From: Candidatus Saccharimonadota bacterium
GTDB taxonomy: Bacteria; Patescibacteriota; Saccharimonadia; Saccharimonadales; Saccharimonadaceae
NCBI GenBank assembly: GCA_028289095.1
Contig: JAQGGY010000073.1
Location: forward strand, 1-16,096
Direction of reading: 5' to 3'
Length of the DNA stretch: 16,096 nucleotides
Under the pieces are notes generated by a model. The model was not told the origin of the DNA, searched no databases, and saw only the letters and a list, made by a program, of their open reading frames with translations. A program made the position numbers and the translations under genes. The first letter of the stretch is position 1. Every line of letters begins with the position of its first letter. Below, piece after piece: positions 1 through 5,917 of this stretch.

Positions 1-5
1 AAGCA

Positions 6-48
6 CCCCGCGACATCACGTAACATAATTGTTGCGTAAAGCGCGGGG
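6..48. terminator. GC-rich stem-loop at window edge
   Basis: CCCCGCG at 6-12 pairs with CGCGGGG at 42-48. Inside it, ACGTAACA (18-25) pairs with TGTTGCGT (30-37) with one G-T wobble, leaving the loop TAAT. The plus-strand side is followed only by TTAAAAC, and the minus-strand side ends at the window edge, so the U-tract of a classical terminator cannot be confirmed. Its place downstream of the minus-strand zinc-ribbon gene, and its likeness to the real terminator at 4597-4653 (same CCCCGC/GCGGGG clamp), make a transcription end point the best guess. Confidence 0.45.
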
Positions 49-90
49 TTAAAACAGGACTAGTGCTTTTTGTGGCGCAGGCAAGAAGAA

Positions 91-252
91 TTAGTTCTTC
101 TTGATGCCCGATCCGCCGCATGCACTACATGAGGATGATGTGGCTGCCCCACGGCCGCCGATGCCGACAGTGCCAGTGCCACTGCAGGTATTGCAAGCCT
201 TGCCAGCAGTTGCTGCTGCATCTTGGCGTTTTTCATCTTCAGACTTAAACAT
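91..252 (-). CDS. Small zinc-ribbon protein, DnaJ-type CXXCXGXG pair
   Basis: A 53-residue protein with two CXXCXGXG motifs, CNTCSGTG at residues 20-27 and CSACGGSG at 42-49, separated by a Gly/Ala/Ser-rich stretch. This spacing would give a single DnaJ-like Zn(Cys)4 site. The first 19 residues are charged and then Ala-rich. No other domain is present, so it is not a DnaJ chaperone; similar free-standing ribbons have no settled function. The start is taken at the ATG at 252 because AAGGG lies 8 nt upstream; the earlier ATG at 258 is too close to that site, and the reading frame further upstream lacks a ribosome site. The ribosome site lies in the 3' arm of a hairpin (276-270 with 263-257), so translation may be controlled by folding. 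An inverted repeat (82-90 with 95-103) straddles the stop codon. The gene follows the RNA block on the same strand with no promoter of its own that I can see. Confidence 0.72.
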   Translation of the reverse strand: MFKSEDEKRQDAAATAGKACNTCSGTGTVGIGGRGAATSSSCSACGGSGIKKN

Positions 253-315
253 GGTCATCACCCTTTCGGGAGTGATCGTAGGGCTTCTCCTCGGGACCGA
301 GGGGAAGTTTGGACG

Positions 316-389
316 GCCGTACGAAAGCATATGCTGCACTTACCCAAGACTTTCGTCATCGGGTAACTGTGGTATCGCTTTCGTACGGC
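316..389 (-). ncRNA. 13-bp-stem hairpin with inner GAAA stem-loop
   Basis: On the minus strand GCCGTACGAAAGC (389-377) pairs perfectly with GCTTTCGTACGGC (328-316). After an internal loop, TTACCC (366-361) pairs with GGGTAA (345-340), and GAC (357-355) pairs with GTC (350-348) around a GAAA tetraloop. The element begins 5 nt after the tRNA-like gene's discriminator position. There is no U-tract, so it does not look like an intrinsic terminator. It could be a processing signal, a stable end for the upstream RNA, or an independent small RNA. It does not carry the SRP RNA signature motifs I know. Confidence 0.5.
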
Positions 390-394
390 ACGTG

Positions 395-467
395 TCGGGC
401 TGACAGGATTTGAACCTGCGACCATCTTCAAATATCGAAGCGCTCTACCATGCTGAGCTACAACCCG
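395..467 (-). tRNA. tRNA-Pro-like gene with aberrant anticodon arm
   Basis: The cloverleaf body is intact. A 7-bp acceptor stem, CGGGTTG (467-461) with CAGCCCG (402-396), has one wobble. Positions 8-9 are TA. The D stem is GCTC (458-455) with GAGC (445-442) and the loop contains GG. The T stem is GCAGG (419-415) with CCTGT (407-403) around TTCAAAT. The discriminator would be A395, and CCA is not encoded. The C1-G72 pair, the CGGG start and the GCGCTTCG run into the anticodon arm are typical of bacterial tRNA-Pro, from memory. The anticodon arm is abnormal: only CTTC/GAAG (440-437 with 429-426) pairs, around the loop GATATTT. That loop lacks U33 and gives no proline anticodon; read mechanically it would be UAU. 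It is either a decayed tRNA or a tRNA mimic whose body is under selection but which does not decode. Confidence 0.6.
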
Positions 468-468
468 T

Positions 469-627
469 AGGGCGACGGAGCCTTGAATGATGAATGTGTG
501 CGCTGGGGGCTACACACGATCCACTTCCTCAAGGCGTCCGCCCTGTCGTTAAACACTGCTTCCGCCTAGCCGGGGGAGCCGCCAGTCTCAGAGCGGTCAC
601 TAGGTTCATCGCAGTTAGCGTTTAACG
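469..627 (-). ncRNA. Structured RNA domain abutting the tRNA-like element
   Basis: Strong complementarity on the minus strand defines two domains. Domain 1: CGTTAAAC (627-620) pairs with GTTTAACG (554-547), and after a 4-nt bulge ACTGC (615-611) pairs with GCAGT (559-555). Nested inside are CCTAG (604-600) with CTAGG (569-565) and CCGC (596-593) with GCGG (582-579). Domain 2: AGGGCG (544-539) with CGCCCT (474-469), and GCCTTGA (535-529) with TCAAGGC (486-480), make a long hairpin that ends one base before the tRNA-like 5' end. No long open reading frame covers the stretch. I do not recognise an Rfam family. Known tmRNA, RNase P RNA and SRP RNA signatures were looked for and not seen. Together with the flanks it accounts for the non-coding region 253-742. 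Confidence 0.5.
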
Positions 628-658
628 AAGCTTATTGTAATTACACTAATCCTGTTAT

Positions 659-686
659 AAAAAGGTTCATAGCTGGTTGCCAGAAC
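659..686 (-). terminator. Weak stem-loop plus T5, possible helicase terminator
   Basis: On the minus strand CTGG (683-680) pairs with CCAG (676-673) around CAA, with flanking GTT/AAC complementarity, and five T follow (663-659). It lies about 57 nt downstream of the helicase stop codon. The stem is short, so termination would be partial at best. It also lies downstream of the 718-746 promoter, so it could act as an attenuator in front of the structured RNA. Confidence 0.35.
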
Positions 687-717
687 TCTTACATTCACAG
701 CATAAACTACGATAACT

Positions 718-746
718 ATCATAGCGTATTTTTATGGATGTGTCAA
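718..746 (-). promoter_or_regulatory. Sigma70-like promoter facing the RNA block
   Basis: On the minus strand a perfect TTGACA (746-741) is followed by a 17-bp spacer and TATGAT (723-718). The predicted transcription start is near 711. The helicase stop codon TGA (745-743) is part of the -35 box, so the gene end and the promoter overlap. The nearest downstream items are the structured RNA and the tRNA-like element, then the zinc-ribbon gene. Confidence 0.7.
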
Positions 747-3700
747 TCGTTTCCGAGCAGGTCTTTTTCAAATTCTAGCATACCCTTGTAGCTTTGGTCG
801 TAGCTACTTGTATCCGGCAAATCGAGTGTCGTGATTTTTTTCCAGACAGCTTTTATTAATTGTCGGAATGTTTCTAGGTCTTCGCTTGTACACGTGGCTT
901 CTAGATGTAGGATGTCACCGCGCGGTGTCGGTTCGACAAATTGTAAACAGCCTTTTTCTACAGTGTATTGATTGTAGTCGCGTGAATGTTCAATTAGTAA
1001 TTTATAGAACATCAATTGCTGTTTGTATTTATGCAATTTGATCTTTTCGTAATCCGTTTTACCTGTCCAGCTAGTACTGGCTTTACCTGTTTTATAGTCG
1101 CTAACGATAATCGTTTTTTCTGCCGAATCAATATCGACAAGGTCAAGCGATCCTGTCAAATGTGCGGCGTCAATCATTACCTGTTGTCCGGCAAAGTTTA
1201 ATTCAACTTTTTGCGTGCTAGTGAACGTGTCGTATTTTTCTGACAAAAATGCATGTAATGCGTCGCTGCCCTTTTGAAAAAACGTTGCAAAATCCGCGCT
1301 CGATAAATGTTGTTCACGTAAATTTTGTTCAAAATCTCGTAGTACGTCTTCGACGGGTCGCAGTGATTTTGTCGCGGTCATATGTGCGTGGGCATGCTGC
1401 AATGTTTTGTGAATAGCCGATCCGTAGGCAGCACTCGGGCTCATCGCTTGTGGGAAGCGCAATAAATTATTCATCAAAAATGCCTGTGGACCGCCACGGC
1501 TGACGTCAAGGAAATTATTCAAGTGAGTAACGCTTAGTTTGTAGTTTTCAAGTGTTGGCGCTAACAATTCTTGCATCGTTCCAGTCGACAAACAAACGAT
1601 AGGTTCATACCAACGCTGCTGCGCACCAGCAATCAGCTGTGCGCTATCGTGCGCAAACTCGATAGTGTCTGGTTGTAAACTGGTCGCCAGTAAAAAGCTG
1701 GCGCATAACGTCGTTTTGCCACTGTCGTCGGATGTACTGTAGCTAATGATTAGCTGTTTGCGGGCTCGGGTCATAGCAACAAAGAACAATCGCATGCGTT
1801 CGTTCAAACTGTCGCCCGATGGCGCGAGTGGTAAGTTTTCTGGGTAGCTAATTAGTCGGCTACGGCTACGAACACGTTCGCCCCAAGCAGTATCAACCGC
1901 ACCAATAATGTACACCGTATCAAATTCCAAACCTTTTGATTTATGCGCGGTCATTAAATTAATCGCGCCGTGCTGGTGATCAACGTGGGGCCGGATGCTA
2001 GTAATAACGCTACCTAATTGCCTGTGCAATGTAATAAATGACAGCAGCGTGCGTAATGTCGGGGTTTCGTCTTGCTGATAATCGCGCAGTTTAGTACGGA
2101 TTGTCCGCAGGGCTTCTAGGTAGACTAAGTATTCGTCTGGCTGACTTTCTAATTTTTCAATTGGAAAATAATATTCAAAGAACGGCGCGGTAAAGTCTCC
2201 GCCTTCGGGTGTCGTGCGACCCATGATTGTATCTAAAATGAACTCCAGCGGTACGTGTGGGACTTGCGCGGCTACTTCTACTAGCCAGGTATGCAGTGAA
2301 ACGAATGCTGGCGTGACAGCCATTACTTCCATCCATGATGTTCGCTGGCTGTAGGCGGTTAAACTTAGTTTCCAAATATCTTTCGGGTCAAATTTCATTG
2401 CCGGATGTGCCAGTAATTCTGGCAGTAACGCGTTGACTTGATCATGTTTACTTTCGAATAATGCCACGACTAATTTTGCGGTCATTTCTAGCGTAATGAT
2501 CGGATCAATATCCAGAACGTTGTCGCGACGTTCATAATTGACGGTAATATTCGCATCAGCAAAATATGGCAACAGGCTGATGATTTCATGATGGCGTCTG
2601 GCCAGTACGACGATTGATTCGGCTGGCTGTCCGTCATCGATCCGTTGCTTGATCGAAGTGATTAACTGTTGGCGCTCATCATGTTTTGTGGCGGTTTCTA
2701 CTAACGTGACGCTACTGTCTGCTTCGCTGCGATGTGCGGTTAGGGTTTTGTTGATATCCTCGATAATATTTTCCAGGCGCTCCTCGCCCTGTACGATTAC
2801 CTCGCGAGCACGCTCTAAAATCGGTGCGGCTGAACGGTAATTATCGGTCAATGTAATGGTTTTAACGCTGTCGTAGGTATGGCGGAAATTAATAATATTA
2901 CTGATGTCGGCACCTTGGAAACTGTAGATCGCCTGATCATCATCGCCAACTACTAAAATATTTGGATTACCTTCATTTGCCGGGTTGTTCGTCAAGTTGA
3001 ACAATATACGCATCTGCGCCATGTTCGTATCCTGAAACTCATCCACCATGATGTATTGATGTTTTTCTTGCAAGTTGTACTGCAGCGCGGGAAAGACTTC
3101 CATGGCATGTACGACACGTAAAATCATGTCGTCAAAATCGTACAATTCTGATTCTTGCATACGTGACAAATATTGGTAATACACAAAGCTGACGCTACGT
3201 AGTTTCGTTTGGCGTTCGCGCGTCTTCAAAACAAAATTACCCACATCGTCTTTCTTCATCCAGGCATTTCGCCATGCAGTAATTGGCTTTGTCGAGTTTG
3301 TTTCGTCAGCATGATCGACTGCATGCTGCAAACTGTCCGCCATCACCTGTGATAGCGGAACGATTGTTGGGAGCGAAACAGTACCGCCACTTTCGCGGAT
3401 TGGATCGATAGTTAGGCGCAAGGCATCGGCGGTTGTTTTGCTTAAGCGTGCTGCAAAAACGGTAGTTAGCAACGGTTCTGCTGCGTCCATGACTAATTCG
3501 TTTGAATCTAATACGAGTAATAGCTCATCGCTTGTCAGGCCGCTTTTCTTTAGTTCCGAAATCGTCATTAGCGTATCGCTTAGGTGGGTGTATTCGCCGT
3601 TCATTTTGCCTGCAAGTGGGCTGTTGTATTCTAATTCATCAAAAATACCACGCAGTAATTCATAGCTACTTAATTCGTCGGCTGCGCGAAAATTAGCCCC

Positions 3701-4021
3701 ATGATAAAAGTAATCACCATTCTGATTTAAGATTTCTGCACCAAAACTGTGGAACGTATGTATAGCGACTTTGTAGGCTTCTTTGCCAATAATCTGGACC
3801 ATGCGTTCGCGCATTGCTGCCGCGCCGCTTTCGGTAAACGTCAGGCATAAAATATTTTCTGGTAACGTGTCTGTCTGTTTTAAAATGTTAGCCGCACGCA
3901 TGCTGAGTAATTCAGTCTTTCCCGTTCCTGGTCCCGCAACAACCATGACGGGTCCGTCGATCGTATCGACCGCTTGTTTTTGTGCATCATTCAGTTTAGC
4001 GTAGCGAGTAGTAAAATCCAT
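743..4021 (-). CDS. UvrD/PcrA-family helicase with C-terminal RecB-like nuclease
   Basis: A 1092-residue superfamily 1A helicase. A Q-motif (residues 10-19) is followed by Walker A AGPGTGKT (29-36), motif II VDEFQDTN (326-333), motif III around GDDDQAIYSFQGA (359-371), NYRS (394-397), motif V TAHKSKGLEF (691-700) and motif VI MTRAR (750-754). The C-terminus adds a PD-(D/E)XK nuclease core: GSLD ending at D960 and the D975-Y-K977 triad in DYKTGK. It should translocate 3'-5' on single-stranded DNA and cut it, acting in double-strand-break processing or repair much like an AddA or AdnB subunit. No partner AddB/AdnA gene lies beside it. The four cysteines of an AddB-type iron-sulfur nuclease are not evident. 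The start is 5 nt after the stop of the upstream gene, with no clear Shine-Dalgarno, suggesting coupled translation. The stop codon lies inside the -35 box of the next promoter. Confidence 0.95.
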   Translation of the reverse strand: MDFTTRYAKLNDAQKQAVDTIDGPVMVVAGPGTGKTELLSMRAANILKQTDTLPENILCLTFTESGAAAMRERMVQIIGKEAYKVAIHTFHSFGAEILNQNGDYFYHGANFRAADELSSYELLRGIFDELEYNSPLAGKMNGEYTHLSDTLMTISELKKSGLTSDELLLVLDSNELVMDAAEPLLTTVFAARLSKTTADALRLTIDPIRESGGTVSLPTIVPLSQVMADSLQHAVDHADETNSTKPITAWRNAWMKKDDVGNFVLKTRERQTKLRSVSFVYYQYLSRMQESELYDFDDMILRVVHAMEVFPALQYNLQEKHQYIMVDEFQDTNMAQMRILFNLTNNPANEGNPNILVVGDDDQAIYSFQGADISNIINFRHTYDSVKTITLTDNYRSAAPILERAREVIVQGEERLENIIEDINKTLTAHRSEADSSVTLVETATKHDERQQLITSIKQRIDDGQPAESIVVLARRHHEIISLLPYFADANITVNYERRDNVLDIDPIITLEMTAKLVVALFESKHDQVNALLPELLAHPAMKFDPKDIWKLSLTAYSQRTSWMEVMAVTPAFVSLHTWLVEVAAQVPHVPLEFILDTIMGRTTPEGGDFTAPFFEYYFPIEKLESQPDEYLVYLEALRTIRTKLRDYQQDETPTLRTLLSFITLHRQLGSVITSIRPHVDHQHGAINLMTAHKSKGLEFDTVYIIGAVDTAWGERVRSRSRLISYPENLPLAPSGDSLNERMRLFFVAMTRARKQLIISYSTSDDSGKTTLCASFLLATSLQPDTIEFAHDSAQLIAGAQQRWYEPIVCLSTGTMQELLAPTLENYKLSVTHLNNFLDVSRGGPQAFLMNNLLRFPQAMSPSAAYGSAIHKTLQHAHAHMTATKSLRPVEDVLRDFEQNLREQHLSSADFATFFQKGSDALHAFLSEKYDTFTSTQKVELNFAGQQVMIDAAHLTGSLDLVDIDSAEKTIIVSDYKTGKASTSWTGKTDYEKIKLHKYKQQLMFYKLLIEHSRDYNQYTVEKGCLQFVEPTPRGDILHLEATCTSEDLETFRQLIKAVWKKITTLDLPDTSSYDQSYKGMLEFEKDLLGND

Positions 4022-4026
4022 TACTA

Positions 4027-4551
4027 CTATTGTACGATATTTTTGTCGAACTCACGCGCTTCAAGTTCGAGCTGGCGTTCGATTGCGGCACCCATAATCG
4101 AATAGTGTGTCAAGCCAGCATAATGACGCGCTGATGCGTTTGCGATTACTTCTGCTGTTACTGGCTGTAGGCTTGAAAATTCGTTATATGCGTCGCTCAG
4201 AAAATCACTCATTTTATCGCTGCGCAGGACCTGAGCGAGGCCTTTTGTTGCAGCAACGACTGATGACTTTTGTGCGATAGTTATTTTTGGTGCGACAAGT
4301 GTCGAAATAATTTCGTACATTGTGAAGCCATGCGTAAATCCGGCATGAATATTGTCGTCCGGAAAGGCATCTTTTGATTGATTAGCTGCCCAGTGAGCCA
4401 TACCATAAAGTAGATGACTTGATTCTGCGCCTATGTGGCTTGCACTGACTAGTTGCTGATTCTGTAAGAGCATTTCAAGGAATGCGGCGTTCGAGTCACT
4501 AAGGTCTTCTTCGGGAAATGCGGGCTGATGTTCGAGTATTGTGAGTGCCAT
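4027..4551 (-). CDS. Unrecognised helical protein upstream of the helicase
   Basis: A 174-residue protein I cannot assign. It looks soluble and mainly alpha-helical, with a His-rich central part (SSHLLYGMAHWAAN, then HAGFTHGF) and a charged C-terminal helix ending EAREFDKNIVQ. There is no signal peptide or membrane segment. The ORF is open further upstream to 4593, but the ATG at 4551 is preferred: a TATAAT box (4567-4562) lies 10 nt before it and there is no Shine-Dalgarno, which fits a leaderless transcript. It ends 5 nt before the helicase start, so the two are very probably one operon. An accessory role with the helicase is possible by context only. Confidence 0.7.
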   Translation of the reverse strand: MALTILEHQPAFPEEDLSDSNAAFLEMLLQNQQLVSASHIGAESSHLLYGMAHWAANQSKDAFPDDNIHAGFTHGFTMYEIISTLVAPKITIAQKSSVVAATKGLAQVLRSDKMSDFLSDAYNEFSSLQPVTAEVIANASARHYAGLTHYSIMGAAIERQLELEAREFDKNIVQ

Positions 4552-4561
4552 GATTTTAGAT

Positions 4562-4590
4562 ATTATACTCTGATATGTTAATTTTGCAAA
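4562..4590 (-). promoter_or_regulatory. Promoter of the 4551 gene / helicase operon
   Basis: On the minus strand TTTGCA (4590-4585), a 17-bp spacer and a consensus TATAAT (4567-4562). The expected start of transcription is about 4555, leaving a leader of only a few bases before the ATG at 4551. It sits directly behind the terminator of the upstream gene. Confidence 0.65.
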
Positions 4591-4596
4591 CAAAGC

Positions 4597-4653
4597 AAAA
4601 ACCCCGCTACCCTTTCAGGTAGCGAGATTTCGCTAGTGATAGGGTGCGGGGTT
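4597..4653 (-). terminator. Intrinsic terminator of the 4658-5167 gene
   Basis: AACCCCGC (minus 4653-4646) pairs with GCGGGGTT (4607-4600), ACCCT (4645-4641) with AGGGT (4613-4609), and TAGCGA (4635-4630) with TCGCTA (4625-4620) around a 4-base loop. TTTTT follows on the minus strand at 4601-4597. It starts 4 nt after the stop codon at 4658. Confidence 0.85.
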
Positions 4654-4657
4654 GAAT

Positions 4658-5167
4658 CTAGGAGTCGAACAGTCGCCAGATAGCCACTTCGCTGAGCGGC
4701 GACTGGAACGTGACGGTGCCCTTCTGAATGAAGTTTGAGCTGGTGCTCAGTCGAACAAAATTGAGGTCGAAGTGATCTTTGTAGTCGTCTGCAAAAGGCG
4801 GCTCATTGTCACTCATCCAGTTTGCTTCGCGCCAATCATCCCGTAGGCTCCAGACGAATGGATCTTCATTGCGATCGAGCATAGCCCAAATGCGCTCTCG
4901 GGGCGTCATGTCTGGGACAAGGCACGCAAAGGTATCGCCGTAGCTATGGTGAAGACGCAAAAAGCCCATCTTGTCGCTGTTATAGATGTCGTAGACTGCG
5001 TCTGTGACGGCAATCTGAATGAGAAGCTTATTGCTCCCGTCGCAGCGTCGGGTGACGAATACTCCCTGGACGTGCGCTTGCTTCAGTAAAGCTTTCGAAT
5101 AGATCAGAACATCTTTTAGCGTATCTGCATCGACGCGGGGTCGGACAGAAACCGAAGCATTATTCAT
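4658..5167 (-). CDS. Unrecognised soluble protein, 169 aa
   Basis: A 169-residue protein without a family I recognise. It has an N-terminal helix (DADTLKDVLIYSKALLKQAH), a beta-rich middle (GVFVTRR, KLLIQIAVTDAVYDIY), a Trp- and Asp-rich acidic segment (ERIWAMLDRNEDPFVWSLRDDWREANW) and a beta-like C-terminus. There is no signal peptide or membrane segment, so it is probably cytoplasmic. The start is secure: AGGAGA lies 4 nt before the ATG, and a strong promoter gives a leader of about 40 nt. It is one of the few genes here with a normal leader and Shine-Dalgarno. It is a single-gene unit closed by the 4597-4653 terminator, and divergent to the 5292 gene. Function unknown. Confidence 0.8.
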   Translation of the reverse strand: MNNASVSVRPRVDADTLKDVLIYSKALLKQAHVQGVFVTRRCDGSNKLLIQIAVTDAVYDIYNSDKMGFLRLHHSYGDTFACLVPDMTPRERIWAMLDRNEDPFVWSLRDDWREANWMSDNEPPFADDYKDHFDLNFVRLSTSSNFIQKGTVTFQSPLSEVAIWRLFDS

Positions 5168-5215
5168 CTGTTCTCCTAGATTGTGTAAGGTGCCTATAAA
5201 ACTATAATTTCATAT

Positions 5216-5244
5216 ATTATAGCGTATATATAGAAAAAAGTCAA
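5216..5244 (-). promoter_or_regulatory. Strong promoter of the 5167 gene
   Basis: On the minus strand TTGACT (5244-5239), a 17-bp spacer and TATAAT (5221-5216). Transcription should start near 5209, giving a roughly 40-nt leader with a Shine-Dalgarno sequence. The spacer is very A/T-rich. Confidence 0.8.
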
Positions 5245-5272
5245 TATCCACTACAATTCTCATCGCATTTGG

Positions 5273-5281
5273 TGGTATACT
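5273..5281 (+). promoter_or_regulatory. Extended -10 promoter, probable leaderless start
   Basis: TGG followed by TATACT (5276-5281) is an extended -10 element. No good -35 box is present at the usual distance. The ATG at 5292 is 10 nt past the -10 box, so the message would carry only a few bases of leader. Confidence 0.55.
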
Positions 5282-5291
5282 AACACCAGTT

Positions 5292-5780
5292 ATGACCGAT
5301 GAGATCTACGATGATATAGCACTAGAGCAAATTGCCAAAAATCAATTTGGCGTTGATGTTGATATCAGTCAGGTAATTGTCCGTCAGGTTGAAGTAAGTC
5401 GTACCGCAACGGCGACCGTTTTTTTGACAAAGAAAAAACAGCTGATGGTGTATGTATCGGGCCATTCACGGTTATTACTTAGTGATGTAAAGAAAATCGT
5501 TTCACGTATGGGTCTAAAAGCTGAAATATATTTCCCACCAAAGGGCCAGCATGATTATTTTGATCGTGTCGGCCGCGAAAAATTCAAAGACGTCTTCCCC
5601 GGCCGCGGCCATGTCAATGATTCAGATATTATCTTTTACCGCACCCTTGCGCCGTACAACCCCGCTATGATATTAATTAGCGAAGTAAAAGACGGGCACA
5701 TTTATCAGTACGATAGTGATGCCAGGGATGGATGGCGCGTTGCCGCCAAGTTTGCATATCGTCGGATCAAGACAAGCTAA
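5292..5780 (+). CDS. Unrecognised soluble protein, 162 aa
   Basis: A 162-residue protein I do not recognise. It alternates beta strands and helices: a beta pair (SQVIVRQVEVS, ATATVFLTKKKQLMVYVSG), a helix (LLLSDVKKIVSRMGL), then EIYFPPKG, an aromatic/Gly-rich loop (DYFDRVGREKFKDVFPGRGH) and a C-terminal strand pair ending in a basic tail. There is no signal peptide or membrane segment. The start follows an extended -10 box by 10 nt without a Shine-Dalgarno. It is divergent from the 5167 gene and alone on its strand. The compact alpha/beta look with conserved-seeming Gly/Pro turns suggests a real lineage-specific family; function unknown. Confidence 0.75.
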   Translation: MTDEIYDDIALEQIAKNQFGVDVDISQVIVRQVEVSRTATATVFLTKKKQLMVYVSGHSRLLLSDVKKIVSRMGLKAEIYFPPKGQHDYFDRVGREKFKDVFPGRGHVNDSDIIFYRTLAPYNPAMILISEVKDGHIYQYDSDARDGWRVAAKFAYRRIKTS

Positions 5781-5827
5781 TACTTTCTTTTTCGCCCCTT
5801 ACTATCTACTACTCATTTCCTATTTCC

Positions 5828-5904
5828 CAATCAAAACATTTAATAACTAAATTTAAATACTTTGATTGAGTTGCCTCGCATCAACCATTTGGTCGGTGCG
5901 AGGC
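5828..5904. terminator. Two tandem hairpins between convergent genes
   Basis: CAATCAAA (5828-5835) pairs with TTTGATTG (5861-5868) around an A/T-rich loop, and GCCTCGCA (5873-5880) pairs with TGCGAGGC (5897-5904) around a loop that itself contains ACC/GGT complementarity. The stops of the plus gene (5780) and the minus gene (5918) flank them. Neither is followed by a clean U-run, so this is a candidate bidirectional terminator rather than a textbook one. Confidence 0.5.
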
Positions 5905-5917
5905 TTCCTCATATTCC

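Noticed and set aside
101..403. 100-residue plus-strand ORF over the RNA block
   Set aside because: It runs antisense to the zinc ribbon, the hairpin and the beginning of the tRNA-like gene, with no Shine-Dalgarno or promoter, and a composition typical of a shadow frame.
395..711. tmRNA (ssrA) gene
   Set aside because: The size, the folded domains and the T-arm near the 3' end suggest it, and GCTAACTGCGATGAACC looks like a resume region. However, the acceptor 5' strand lies directly next to a full D-stem at 461-442, which tmRNA lacks, and no tag frame ending in an Ala-Ala-like tail plus stop was found.
469..711. RNase P RNA or SRP RNA
   Set aside because: The conserved blocks I know (GAGGAAAGUCC and ACAGA-type for RNase P; GGAAGG/AGCAG-type for SRP) are not present on either strand.
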